A stretch of 64,000 bases of DNA from Gordonia aichiensis NBRC 108223 (GTDB lineage: Bacteria > Actinomycetota > Actinomycetes > Mycobacteriales > Mycobacteriaceae), in NCBI RefSeq assembly GCF_000332975.1, contig NZ_BANR01000007.1, forward strand, positions 173,615-237,614. The letters run 5' to 3'. Positions 1-8,800 of the stretch are shown here, piece after piece; positions within the stretch are counted from its first letter, which is position 1; each line of letters opens with the position of its first letter. The notes below the pieces were generated by a model. That model was given only the letters and a program-made list of their open reading frames with translations. It had not been told where the DNA came from and searched no databases. The position numbers were made by a program, and so were the translations under genes.

Positions 1-525
<525 letters not shown>

Positions 526-545
526 TCTCGTAGTCGTCGATTCTC

Positions 546-595
546 ACAAGACACCCCCGCTGGGGCCCCTCCGGGCCCTGCCGGGGGTGTCTTGT
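546..595 (+). terminator. Strong intrinsic terminator after sucD
   Basis: Perfect 14-bp inverted repeat (546-559 with 582-595, left arm ACAAGACACCCCCG) around a 22-nt GC-rich loop, ending in cttgtt. It lies 21 nt after the sucD stop and separates it from the next promoter. Confidence 0.9.
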
Positions 596-623
596 TGTCG
601 GCGTGCGGTGGTCCCCGGGGTGA

Positions 624-629
624 GATACT
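624..629 (+). promoter_or_regulatory. -10 box (GATACT), leaderless start for the nonapeptide-repeat gene
   Basis: GATACT fits NANNNT and ends 6 nt before GTG 636, so the transcript should begin at the start codon. No Shine-Dalgarno is present. Confidence 0.6.
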
Positions 630-635
630 GCACCG

Positions 636-1418
636 GTGACCAACGATGCCGCGGTTGCCGGAGCAGGCCAGAGCGCCGTGCTCGGCGCGATGAGGCTTCC
701 GTTCCGCGTCGCGTCGGCGATGGCCGACGCAGCCGAGCGCGTGCCCGTGGCAGGGACGGTTGTCCGTGATGGGCGACGCGCAGTGCACTCCGCGATCGAT
801 TCCGCGGGGGCGCTGGTAACCATTGGCACGCGCGCCTCTCTGGCGGCGTTGATCCGTGAGATCGTCGATGCGTTCACTTCCGAGATCGACCTCACCGCGC
901 TGGTGCTCGACAATGTGGACCTCGACAGGGTCATTGCCTCGGTCGACATGAACGCGATCGTCGACCTCCTCGATCTCGACGCCATCGTGGCCCGCGTTGA
1001 TCTCGATACCGCGGTGGCGCGGGTGGATCTCGATGCCGCGGTCGCGCGGGTCGACCTCGACATGATCATCGACCGCATCGATGTGGACAGGGTGATCTCG
1101 CGTGTCGACATCGAGGCGGTCATCGCCGGCGTCGATCTCGACGCGATCATCGAGACCGTTGACCTCGACCGTGCCGTCTCGCGTGTCGACATCGACGCAG
1201 TGATCAACCGCGTCGACCTCATCGGACTCGCCGATGTCATCATCGACGGCGTCGACCTTCCCGGAATTATCCGCGAGGCGAGCACCTCGGTGACCGCGGA
1301 CGTGATGACCGACGTGCGCAGTACCAGTGAACGAGCGGACGATGCCGTCGCCGACATGGTGGGCCGTCTGCTGCGTCGACGTGTGGTTGCGGAGGTGGAG
1401 TCCGGTGAGCGTGACTGA
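636..1418 (+). CDS. Nonapeptide (VDLDxxIxR) repeat protein of unknown function
   Basis: 260 residues from GTG 636, which a -10 box supports as a leaderless start. I do not recognise a named family. Residues about 94-201 are about twelve nearly perfect nine-residue repeats of the form VDLDAVIAR (for example VDLDTAVAR, VDLDAAVAR, VDIDAVINR), with Asp at positions 2 and 4 and aliphatic residues at 1, 3, 6 and 7. This pattern would suit a regular amphipathic solenoid. No signal peptide or membrane segment is obvious; the last 30 residues are charged with LLRRRVV. The stop overlaps the start of the RDD membrane protein by 14 nt, so the two are co-translated, which suggests the repeat protein works with that membrane partner. 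A role as a scaffold is inference only. Confidence 0.85.
   Translation: MTNDAAVAGAGQSAVLGAMRLPFRVASAMADAAERVPVAGTVVRDGRRAVHSAIDSAGALVTIGTRASLAALIREIVDAFTSEIDLTALVLDNVDLDRVIASVDMNAIVDLLDLDAIVARVDLDTAVARVDLDAAVARVDLDMIIDRIDVDRVISRVDIEAVIAGVDLDAIIETVDLDRAVSRVDIDAVINRVDLIGLADVIIDGVDLPGIIREASTSVTADVMTDVRSTSERADDAVADMVGRLLRRRVVAEVESGERD
915..1238 (+). repeat. 27-bp coding tandem repeat (12 units)
   Basis: In-frame 27-bp units encoding the VDLD-type nonapeptides. The units diverge at the DNA level but keep gtcgacctcga/gttgatctcga at the front. Confidence 0.8.
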
Positions 1419-1998
1419 ATCCCACCCCGATCCGTCACACTCCGATCCCTCCCACTCCGATGTGTTCGGGCAGGGAGCGCGGCACGAACACGACGGCGGA
1501 TGCGACTCCTCCGACGTCGTGTCCGGTGATCGGGCTGCGCGCCGCGAGGCGCGGAAGAACCAGTTCCACGCCGTTCACGACACCTCGAAGTCGGCGGGGA
1601 TCGTGAGCCGCGGGGTCGGTGCGGTGATCGACCTGATCGTCGTGCTGGTCATCATGAGTGCCATCTATCTGGGGGTCGTGATGGCCAGGCTGCTCTATAG
1701 CGTCCACGACTTCTCGATGCCGAGTACCAACGGATTCTTCACGGTGGGTGCATTCATCCTCGTGTCGATCGTGTACCTCGCGACGTGCTGGGCAGTGTCC
1801 GGCCGAACGCTTGGCAGCGTGGTGATGGGGATTCGGGTGGTGAACCGCAAGGGGAATCGTCTGCGCCCCACGGTCGCGGTGTTGCGCTCGGTAATCTGCG
1901 TGTTCTTCGCCATCGGGCTGCTGTGGGTTGGCGTCGACAGCAAACGTCGCTCGGTGGCCGACATGCTGCTGCGCACTCGGGTCGTGTACTCGCGCTAG
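1405..1998 (+). CDS. RDD-family membrane protein
   Basis: 197 residues if started at GTG 1405, which has ggagg at 1391-1395 nine nt upstream; GTG 1411 is an alternative. The N-terminal 70 residues are hydrophilic, His/Ser/Asp-rich and probably cytoplasmic (VSVTESHPDPSHSD). Then come membrane segments GAVIDLIVVLVIMSAIYLGV, FFTVGAFILVSIVYLATCW and VICVFFAIGLLWVGV. The family signature R-G-V-G-A-V-I-D opens the first helix and S-K-R-R-S-V-A-D-M follows the last. RDD proteins are small integral membrane proteins, some linked to ion transport; the substrate here is unknown. It overlaps the repeat-protein gene and is likely in one operon with it. Confidence 0.85.
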   Translation: MSVTESHPDPSHSDPSHSDVFGQGARHEHDGGCDSSDVVSGDRAARREARKNQFHAVHDTSKSAGIVSRGVGAVIDLIVVLVIMSAIYLGVVMARLLYSVHDFSMPSTNGFFTVGAFILVSIVYLATCWAVSGRTLGSVVMGIRVVNRKGNRLRPTVAVLRSVICVFFAIGLLWVGVDSKRRSVADMLLRTRVVYSR

Positions 1999-2029
1999 GT
2001 TCATCACCCGCGCGGCGGTCGTCGACGAC

Positions 2030-2035
2030 TAGCGT
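2030..2035 (+). promoter_or_regulatory. -10 box (TAGCGT), leaderless start for the carboxyltransferase-Nudix gene
   Basis: TAGCGT ends 7 nt before GTG 2043. This spacing decides the start over GTG 2034 and ATG 2061, none of which has a ribosome binding site. Confidence 0.65.
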
Positions 2036-2042
2036 GAGGGGC

Positions 2043-3938
2043 GTGGTCGACTCCGAGCGAATGACGGCACAGAACCTGGTGACCTCGCTGGTCGACGAGG
2101 GCACCTGGCAGTCGTGGGACACCGCACCCGGTTACGTTGCACTCGACGTCGACTACGCGGCCGCGCTGGGTCGGGCACGCAGACGTACCGGGGTCGACGA
2201 GTCGGTACTCACCGGAGTAGGGGAGTTCTCCGGTACGCCGATCGTGCTGGTGGTCAGCGAGTTCGGGTTCCTGGGCGGGTCCATCGGGCGCGCAGCCGGG
2301 GAGCGGGTGGTTGCGGCGGTCCGGCGCGCGACGCGTGAGCGGCTGCCCGTCCTGGCGTTACCCGCGTCCGGTGGAACCAGGATGCAGGAGGGCACTGCCG
2401 CGTTCCTGCAGATGGCGTCGATTGCCGAGGCTGTTGAGAGTCACCGGCGCGCGGGGCTGCCGTACCTGGTCTATCTGCGCAACCCGACCACCGGAGGGGT
2501 GTTCGCGTCGTGGGGTTCGATGGGACACATCACCTGGGCGGAACCGCACGCGCTCATCGGATTCCTCGGCCCACGCGTGTACGAGGGACTGCACCACAAG
2601 CCATTTCCCGACGGCGTGCAGATGTCGGAGAACCTCGCCGCCCAGGGCATCGTCGACGCGATCGTGCCGGTGGCTGAGCTTGCAGAACGTGTCGGGCGGG
2701 TCGTCGAACTGCTCGCCGAGCCGGACGATTCGACGGACACCGCGTCGTCGACGACCACATACAGTTCCTCACCAGCACAGCCGAATTCATCGCTGAGCGA
2801 GTCCAGCGGAGGCACGCCGTGGGACCGCGTGCGCGCCACGCGAGCGCCGGGCCGTCCCGGTCTGCGTGACCTACTCGGCGCCGATACCGCGATGATCCAC
2901 GACGTCGGCCCGATCGTCCTGGCGCTGAGTCGATTCGGACAGACGACGGCGGTCGTGATCGGTCAGGACAGGAGTGTTCAGGCCGAGGGTCGGCTGATCG
3001 GCCCCGCGGACCTACGGGTCGCGCGGCGGGGGCTGGCCGCGGCGACAGAACTGCGGCTTCCCGTGGTCACGGTGATCGACACCCCCGGCGCGGAGTTGTC
3101 CGTCGCCGCGGAGGAGGGAGGACTCGCGCGGGAGATCGCGCTCTGCCTCGCAGATCTCGTCGCAGTGCCGCGACCCACGGTGTCGGTCCTGCTCGGTGAA
3201 GGGGCCGGGGGCGCTGCACTCGCGTTGTTTCCCGCGGATCGTCGACTCGCGGCGGACGACGCGTGGTTGTCGCCGCTACCTCCGGAGGGGGCGAGCGTGA
3301 TCGTGCACCGCGACACCGCGCACGCGCCGGAACTCGCTGCGGCACAGGGCATTGCCGCGACCGATCTGGCCGCACAAGGCGAGATCGACCAAGTGGTGCA
3401 CTGGAGATTGGATGTGGCAGCAGACGTCCGCACGGATATCGGGCATGCGTTGGCCGGCCTGGCGCCCGATCGCGCACGGCGAGTGCGTCACTCGGCAGAC
3501 AGGGGCGGACACCGTATCCTCGCCGTCGGCGCGATCATCCGTGACGACCGCGAACGCTTCCTGCTCGTACAGCGGCTGCGTGACCCACAGGCGGGCCGCT
3601 GGACAGTGCCCGGCGGGAAGGTCGACCCGGTTGACGCAGTCGGTCCGAACGGAATCCGTGACGACGCAGATGTACTCGTCGCAGAAGTGATTCGCGAGAT
3701 TGCCGAGGAAACGGGCATCGATGTCGCCGTCCGTGCACAGGCGTGGGTGGTCGAGATCCCCGATGGTAAGGGCGGGATCTTCGAGATACATGACTTCGTC
3801 GCTGTCCCGGTCGGCGGGACACTGCGTGCCGCCGACGACGCGGCTGACGCCGGGTGGTTCACGATCGAGGAGATGCGTGGACTGCCGCTCACCGACGGAC
3901 TCATCGAGCACCTGACGGCGGGCGGGTTCGTCGACTAG
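2043..3938 (+). CDS. Acyl/acetyl-CoA carboxylase carboxyltransferase (AccD3-like) fused to a C-terminal Nudix hydrolase domain
   Basis: 631 residues in one open frame. Residues about 1-235 are the beta-like crotonase half (FLGGSIGRAAGE, SGGTRMQEG, NPTTGGVFASWGSMGH). About 30 Ser/Thr-rich residues form a linker. Residues about 270-475 are the alpha-like half (VIDTPGAELS, LLGEGAGGAALALF). This resembles mycobacterial AccD3, and there is no Cys4 zinc ribbon. From residue about 490 a Nudix domain follows (RILAVGAIIRDD, GRWTVPGGKVDP, REIAEETGI). The Nudix box is split by about 15 extra residues (DAVGPNGIRDDADVL) between GGKVDP and the REIAEE helix. The carboxyltransferase would transfer carboxyl from biotin to an acyl-CoA; a CoA-pyrophosphatase or nucleotide-hydrolysing role for the tail is inference. 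There is no biotin carboxylase beside it. A missed stop codon between two genes cannot be excluded without read data. Confidence 0.88.
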   Translation: MVDSERMTAQNLVTSLVDEGTWQSWDTAPGYVALDVDYAAALGRARRRTGVDESVLTGVGEFSGTPIVLVVSEFGFLGGSIGRAAGERVVAAVRRATRERLPVLALPASGGTRMQEGTAAFLQMASIAEAVESHRRAGLPYLVYLRNPTTGGVFASWGSMGHITWAEPHALIGFLGPRVYEGLHHKPFPDGVQMSENLAAQGIVDAIVPVAELAERVGRVVELLAEPDDSTDTASSTTTYSSSPAQPNSSLSESSGGTPWDRVRATRAPGRPGLRDLLGADTAMIHDVGPIVLALSRFGQTTAVVIGQDRSVQAEGRLIGPADLRVARRGLAAATELRLPVVTVIDTPGAELSVAAEEGGLAREIALCLADLVAVPRPTVSVLLGEGAGGAALALFPADRRLAADDAWLSPLPPEGASVIVHRDTAHAPELAAAQGIAATDLAAQGEIDQVVHWRLDVAADVRTDIGHALAGLAPDRARRVRHSADRGGHRILAVGAIIRDDRERFLLVQRLRDPQAGRWTVPGGKVDPVDAVGPNGIRDDADVLVAEVIREIAEETGIDVAVRAQAWVVEIPDGKGGIFEIHDFVAVPVGGTLRAADDAADAGWFTIEEMRGLPLTDGLIEHLTAGGFVD

Positions 3939-3997
3939 CGTCGATTCGGTTCACCGTGAACACAATTCGGCAGGCGGCCAGTACGTTGGGAACTGGC
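3936..3997 (+). promoter_or_regulatory. Promoter and operator-like palindromes upstream of the nitroreductase
   Basis: TAGCGT (3936-3941) overlaps the preceding stop codon. It is followed by a perfect 13-bp palindrome GTTCACCGTGAAC (3949-3961) where transcription would start. A second -10-like TACGTT (3982-3987) sits inside a GCCAGT-N9-ACTGGC inverted repeat (3977-3997). The layout suggests repressor control, but the regulator is unknown. Confidence 0.5.
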
Positions 3998-4053
3998 TGA
4001 CTCGCGCGCACGCCACCGATGACACCGCGCGGCACCGACGACCGAGGAGCGAG

Positions 4054-4674
4054 ATGACCGACCTTCTGCCGCTGGACCCTGATGAGTTGCTCACGACGAC
4101 ACGCTCGGTGCGCAAGCGACTCGACCTGCAGCGACCGGTTCCGATCGAGGTGGTCCGCGAGGCGCTCGAGGTGGCGACACAGGCCCCGACCGGCTCGAAC
4201 GCGCAGGGGTGGCATTGGATCGTCATCACCGATGCCGACCTCAAGCGCCAGGTCGCCGACTACTACGCACGCTCGTTTGCCGCGTATTCGGCGCAACGGA
4301 CGGTCTCGACCGAGACCGCCCGACGTGTCGCGGCCAGTGCCCAATACCTCGCCGACGTGATGGGCGACGTGCCCGTGCTCGTACTGGGAGCGATCAAGAC
4401 CGGCGGTGATCTTCCCGAGGGCAATCAGGCCGGGGTGTGGGGATCGCTGCTTCCCGGCGCGTGGAGCCTGATGTTGGCACTGCGTGCACGCGGACTCGGC
4501 TCGGCATGGACCACCCTGCACCTGACCTACGAGCAGGAGGTGGCCGAACTTCTCGGCATCCCCGACGGCGTGCACCAGGGCGTCCTCCTGCCGGTCGCCT
4601 ACACCCAGGGCACCGACTTCTCGCCCGCTCAGCGCAAGCCGCTCGACGACATCCTGCACGTCAACGGGTGGTGA
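4054..4674 (+). CDS. Nitroreductase-family FMN oxidoreductase
   Basis: 206 residues, normal for the family. ATG 4054 is preceded by gaggagcgag. The N-terminal SVRKRLDLQRPV matches the R-S-x-R-x-F/L FMN-phosphate motif, followed by APTGSNAQGWHW (FMN contact), a middle helix LPGAWSLMLALRARGLGSAW and the C-terminal LLPVAYTQG-KPLDDILHVNGW. Such enzymes use NAD(P)H to reduce nitro groups, quinones or enones in the cytosol; the physiological substrate is not readable. The long upstream region with two palindromes suggests inducible expression. The TetR gene follows 57 nt downstream with its own -10 box. Confidence 0.9.
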   Translation: MTDLLPLDPDELLTTTRSVRKRLDLQRPVPIEVVREALEVATQAPTGSNAQGWHWIVITDADLKRQVADYYARSFAAYSAQRTVSTETARRVAASAQYLADVMGDVPVLVLGAIKTGGDLPEGNQAGVWGSLLPGAWSLMLALRARGLGSAWTTLHLTYEQEVAELLGIPDGVHQGVLLPVAYTQGTDFSPAQRKPLDDILHVNGW

Positions 4675-4715
4675 CCGACTTGGCGACGGCGTCGCGTCCC
4701 CGACCGCCGCGGCGG

Positions 4716-4721
4716 TAGATT
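4716..4721 (+). promoter_or_regulatory. -10 box (TAGATT) for the TetR gene
   Basis: TAGATT lies 10 nt before ATG 4732, which implies a very short leader. Confidence 0.45.
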
Positions 4722-4731
4722 CGATGACACC

Positions 4732-5376
4732 ATGAGCCCAGCAGACCCCGTCGAGACCGCAACGCGGTCCGCACCTGTCACACCGCCGCTCACCAAACGC
4801 GGCGAGGCAAAGGCTGCGCGACGTCGGGAAATGCTCGACGCCGCTGCCCGACAGATGGCTGCCAGGGGATTCGCCGGGGTGCGTCTCGAGGACATCGGCG
4901 GTGCCGTAGGTGTGAGCGGACCCGCGATGTATCGGCACTTCGCGTCGAAGACCGACCTCCTCGACCAGATGTTGCTCGACATCAGCCGTCGTCTGCGCGA
5001 TGGTGGTGCCGACGTCGTCGATCGCGGACTGACACCGGCTGACACGCTCGAAGCGCTGATTCACTTCCACATTGACGTGCTGGTCACCAAGCCAGACCTG
5101 ATCGTCGTGCAGGACCGCGACCTGCACAACCTGACGCCCGAGGCGAACCACGAGGTGCGGTCGCTGCAGCGTCGCTACGTCGAGCAGTGGGTCGACGTGC
5201 TGTTGGCGCTGATGACCGAACGCGGCGTGACGCTGGCCAGACAGGAGGCCCGCGTGCGGATACACGCGATGTTCGGCCTGCTCAACTCGTCGCCGCGACT
5301 GCCCGCGCTCGACGGTGAGCGACTGCGCGCCGTGCTGACCGCGATGGCCACCGCCGCGCTGGAGTGCGCCCCGTAG
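4732..5376 (+). CDS. TetR-family transcriptional regulator (candidate regulator of the leucine block)
   Basis: 214 residues. After a 25-residue disordered Pro/Thr-rich N-terminus comes a typical TetR helix-turn-helix: REMLDAAARQMAARGFAGVRLEDIGGAVGVSGPAMYRHFASKTDLL (residues about 35-80). The C-terminal ligand-binding region carries VQDRDLHNLTPEANHEVRSLQRRYVEQW. It is not beside a same-strand target, but the next genes are the branched-chain degradation block. In M. tuberculosis a TetR regulator (BkaR, Rv2506, as I recall) sits next to the equivalent operon. The perfect palindrome at 9642-9665 is the obvious candidate operator. Family assignment is secure; the regulon is inference. Confidence 0.9.
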   Translation: MSPADPVETATRSAPVTPPLTKRGEAKAARRREMLDAAARQMAARGFAGVRLEDIGGAVGVSGPAMYRHFASKTDLLDQMLLDISRRLRDGGADVVDRGLTPADTLEALIHFHIDVLVTKPDLIVVQDRDLHNLTPEANHEVRSLQRRYVEQWVDVLLALMTERGVTLARQEARVRIHAMFGLLNSSPRLPALDGERLRAVLTAMATAALECAP

Positions 5377-5818
5377 TCGCGCGGTGGCTGGTGGGGCCGC
5401 CACTGCAGAGCGGCGCCGCGCAGAAAGTAGGGGAAGGGTCTGGGTGAGAGTTCTGCGCCGCGCAGAAAGTAGGGGAAGCGGTGTTTCCGCTGGTTTTGGG
5501 CGTTTCCGCTGGGAATTTCCGGGGGAAGCGTCGAAAACCCGCGGAAGGATATAGGGGAGAAATTCGCGCTCGACTCTTCCCGCACTTTTCGACGTTCCGG
5601 CTGGAAACTTCTACGGGAAATGTCGAGAACCCGTGGAAAGATCAGGGAGAGGTCCGCGTCCCGCAGAAAGTAGAGGAAGAGTTGTTTCCTCTAGTTTTCG
5701 ACGTTCGCTCCGGAAACTTCTGCGGGAAACGTCGAAAACCCGCGGAAGAAAGCAGGGGAAGGCTCCGCGCTCGACCCTTCCCCTACTTCCGCGCCCCGGC
5801 TCCCGCCCGGCGGTAGCG
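5377..5818. repeat. Intergenic array of degenerate palindromic repeats
   Basis: No gene is supported here. Three related copies start at 5494, 5586 and 5695 (spacing 92 and 109 bp), each about 54 bp with consensus TTTTCGACGTTC, GGAAACTTCTGCGGGAAA, GTCGAAAACCCGCGGAAG. The copy at 5695 has a perfect 11-bp inverted repeat (TTTTCGACGTT at 5695-5705 with AACGTCGAAAA at 5728-5738). A second motif, GCAGAAAGTAGGGGAAG, occurs near 5420 and 5463 and degenerate at about 5662; its reverse complement appears near 5776-5792. The convergent TetR and oxidoreductase genes end on either side, so the hairpins may act as a two-way transcription barrier or be a REP-like element family. Confidence 0.75.
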
Positions 5819-8800
5819 TCAGACTCCCAACTCGGCGCGGCGGCGCTCGACCTCCGCGCGATACTTCGCGACGTTGTCCATCTTGATCTGCTCGTAGCCG
5901 CGGACCATGTCGGGCAGCCCTGCCAGTTCGACAAGCGCAGCGAGACGTTCTGGCTCCACAAGCCCGGAACCGAGGGCACCGAGAATCGCGTCGACGAGCT
6001 CTCGGTATTCGACGATGAGCTCGCGCTCGGTGCGACGGATCTCGGTGTAGCCGAACGGATCGAGGCGCGTGCCGCGCATCTTCTTCATCCTCGCGAGCCC
6101 GGCGAGCACGGGCGCGGTGCGGGCGCCGAACGACATCTTCTCCTTGCGGCCGAGCGCACGCAGTAGCGGGGGATGCAAGCGTACGGCGACCTTCGCGTCG
6201 TCGCCGTACTCGCCCGCGATCTGCGCGGCGAATGCCGGGTCTGCGGTGAGCCGTGCCACCTCGTACTCGTCCTTGTACGCCATGAGCTTGTAGAGGTTGC
6301 GGGCCACGGCGTCGACGAGTTCGGGACTACCCGACGTGCGGGCCACTCGGCCGACGACATCGAGATACTCACCGGCATAACGCTCGTCGGCGTAGGCGAC
6401 GAGCTCGTCGACGCGGATTCCGACGGTGTGGGCGAGTTCATCGCTGAGAACGAGGTGCGCAATCTGCCCACGGGCGAACGAACTCGGCTCCACCGCAACG
6501 GGTTCGACGCCTGCTGCGGAGATCTCACGCGAGACCATTTCGGGATCCGCAATCACCTGGCGTCCCCGTCGGAATGCCTGGAGGTTGGCCGCGACGGCCA
6601 CGCCGTTGAGCTCGATGGCCCGCTCGATCGACTCTGCCGAGATCGGTAGTGCGCCGGTTTGATACGCCGCGCCGACCATCAGCATGTTGGCGAACTGCTC
6701 GTCGTCGAACAGTTCGGTGGCGAGGGCTCCGGCGTCGAGATAGGCCGCCCGTGACACCCTGGCGTCGATCGAATCATGTATCGAGACGTCGGCGGGGAAG
6801 CCCACCGACGTGTCGATGACCATGGCACCGGTGGGGATTCGGGTCGTCGAGACCACCGCGACGGTGCGGTCGGGTGCGGTCACCTTCAGGTTCACCGGAT
6901 CGGTCCCGACGATGGAGTCGCACGCGAGGTACAGATCGCAGGTGTCGGCAGCGGCCTTGGCGGCCTGCTCGACGGGACTCGGGTCGGCGTCTCGACCATC
7001 GCCCGAATCAGGAGCAGTCAGTGCAGAAGCCTTGATGTCACTCACGACCGCGCCGCCCTTCTGCGCGAGGCCGGTCATGTCGACAGTTCGCGCGGCGTAT
7101 CCGTCGAGAAATGCTGCGGTGGCGAGGATCTGCGAGACGGTGACCACTCCGGTTCCGCCGATGCCGGTGATGCGCATCGTGAAATCGTCGGCGGGGGTGA
7201 TAGGTCGTGACACGTGGGGGCTGGGGATCGCGGCCGCGTCGATCTCTGGTGCGCGGCGCGACTCGGGCGTGTGACCCGGCGTGACGGTGACGAACGACGG
7301 GCAGTCGCCCTTGAGGCAGGAGAAGTCGAGATTGCACGAGCTCTGGTCGATGCGTGTCTTACGGCCGAACTCGGTCGAGACCGGATGTACCGACAGGCAA
7401 TTCGACTTCTCGCCGCAGTCGCCGCACCCTTCGCAGATGCGTTCGTTGATCACGACGCGCTGCGTGGGGGTGGGCATCTGATGACGCTTACGCTTTCGAC
7501 GCTTCTCCGCCGCGCAGTGCTGGTCATGGATCAGGACCGTCACGCCGGGAATCTCCGCGAGCTCGCGTTGGACGTCGGCGAGGTCGTCCCGATCGCGCAC
7601 GACGACACCGTCGGCCAGGTCTGCCGCACGCGTGCGCGACGGATCGTCGGAGGTGACCACGATGCGAGAAACGCCCTCGGCGCAGAGCAGACGTGTCAAC
7701 TGCGCGAGACTGAACTCGCCGACCGGATCCTGTCCGCCGGTCATCGCGACCGTGCCGTTGTAGAGCAGCTTGTAGGTGATGTTCTCACCCGACGCCACTG
7801 CAGCACGCAGGGCGAGCGAGCCCGAATGCGTGAACGTCCCGTCGCCGATGTTCTGCACGAAGTGGTCGGCGGGTACGAATGGCGCCATGCCGAGCCACTG
7901 CGCCCCCTCGCCGCCCATCTGCGTGACTCCGGCGATGTCGCCGACCTGCTGCGGGTCCATCATCAGAACCATGGCGTGACAGCCGATTCCGCCGCCGACG
8001 AGGGTTCCGGGACTGACCTTGGTGGAGCTGTTGTGGGGGCAGCCCGAGCAGAAGTACGGCGTGCGGACGGCCAGTGGCAGATCGATGCGGGTGCTCGACC
8101 GACGCGCCGAGTGTTCGTCGAGCCACGTCTGTGCGGCGTCGAGATCATGATGTCGGGCCAGCCGCGTCGCGAGTCCGAGAGTGACTGCGTCGACGTCGAG
8201 TTCGCCAAACCGCGAGAACAACGTCGAGCCGTCCTCGTGGACCTTGCCGACGATGCGCGGGGCTCGGGGATGGCGATAGAGCATGTCGCGCATCATGGTC
8301 TCGATGAAGTCGCGCTTCTCCTCGACGACGATGACCTCGTCGAGTCGACCCGCGGCGGTGTCGGTGATGAAGCGTTCGAGGATCTCGCGGTCGAGCGGAT
8401 AGACCATGCCGAGCTTGAGGATGCGAATACCCGCGCGCTGCAGGTCTGCGTCGTCGAGGCCCATGAGGCGCAATGCATTACGCAGATCGAGGTAGGTCTT
8501 TCCGGCGGCGACCAGACCGATCCTGTCGTCGCCGCTTCGCACCGCGATCCGGTTGATGCCGTTGAGTCGCGCGTATGCGAGCGCGCGCGGGATGCGGGTG
8601 GTGAGCTGATTCTGCTCGAGTTCCATCAGGTTGGCGCCGAGCAGCTTGCCGCTCGGTACGTGGGGGCTGCGACCGAGATCGCCGTAGACGGGTAGCACGC
8701 GGTCGGGATGCACCACAGCGGTCGACGACCCGTCGGCCACGTGTGCGGAAATCTTGAGCGAGGTCCACAAACCGCTGACCCGACTCATCACCGCAGCGTG

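Noticed and set aside
5377..5818. CRISPR array
   Set aside because: Copies are diverged, spacing is unequal (92 and 109 bp), repeats are longer than typical CRISPR repeats, and no cas gene is in the window.
7214..8695. 493-codon plus-strand frame inside the oxidoreductase gene
   Set aside because: Antisense to a gene with complete conserved motifs. Long shadow frames are common at this GC content.
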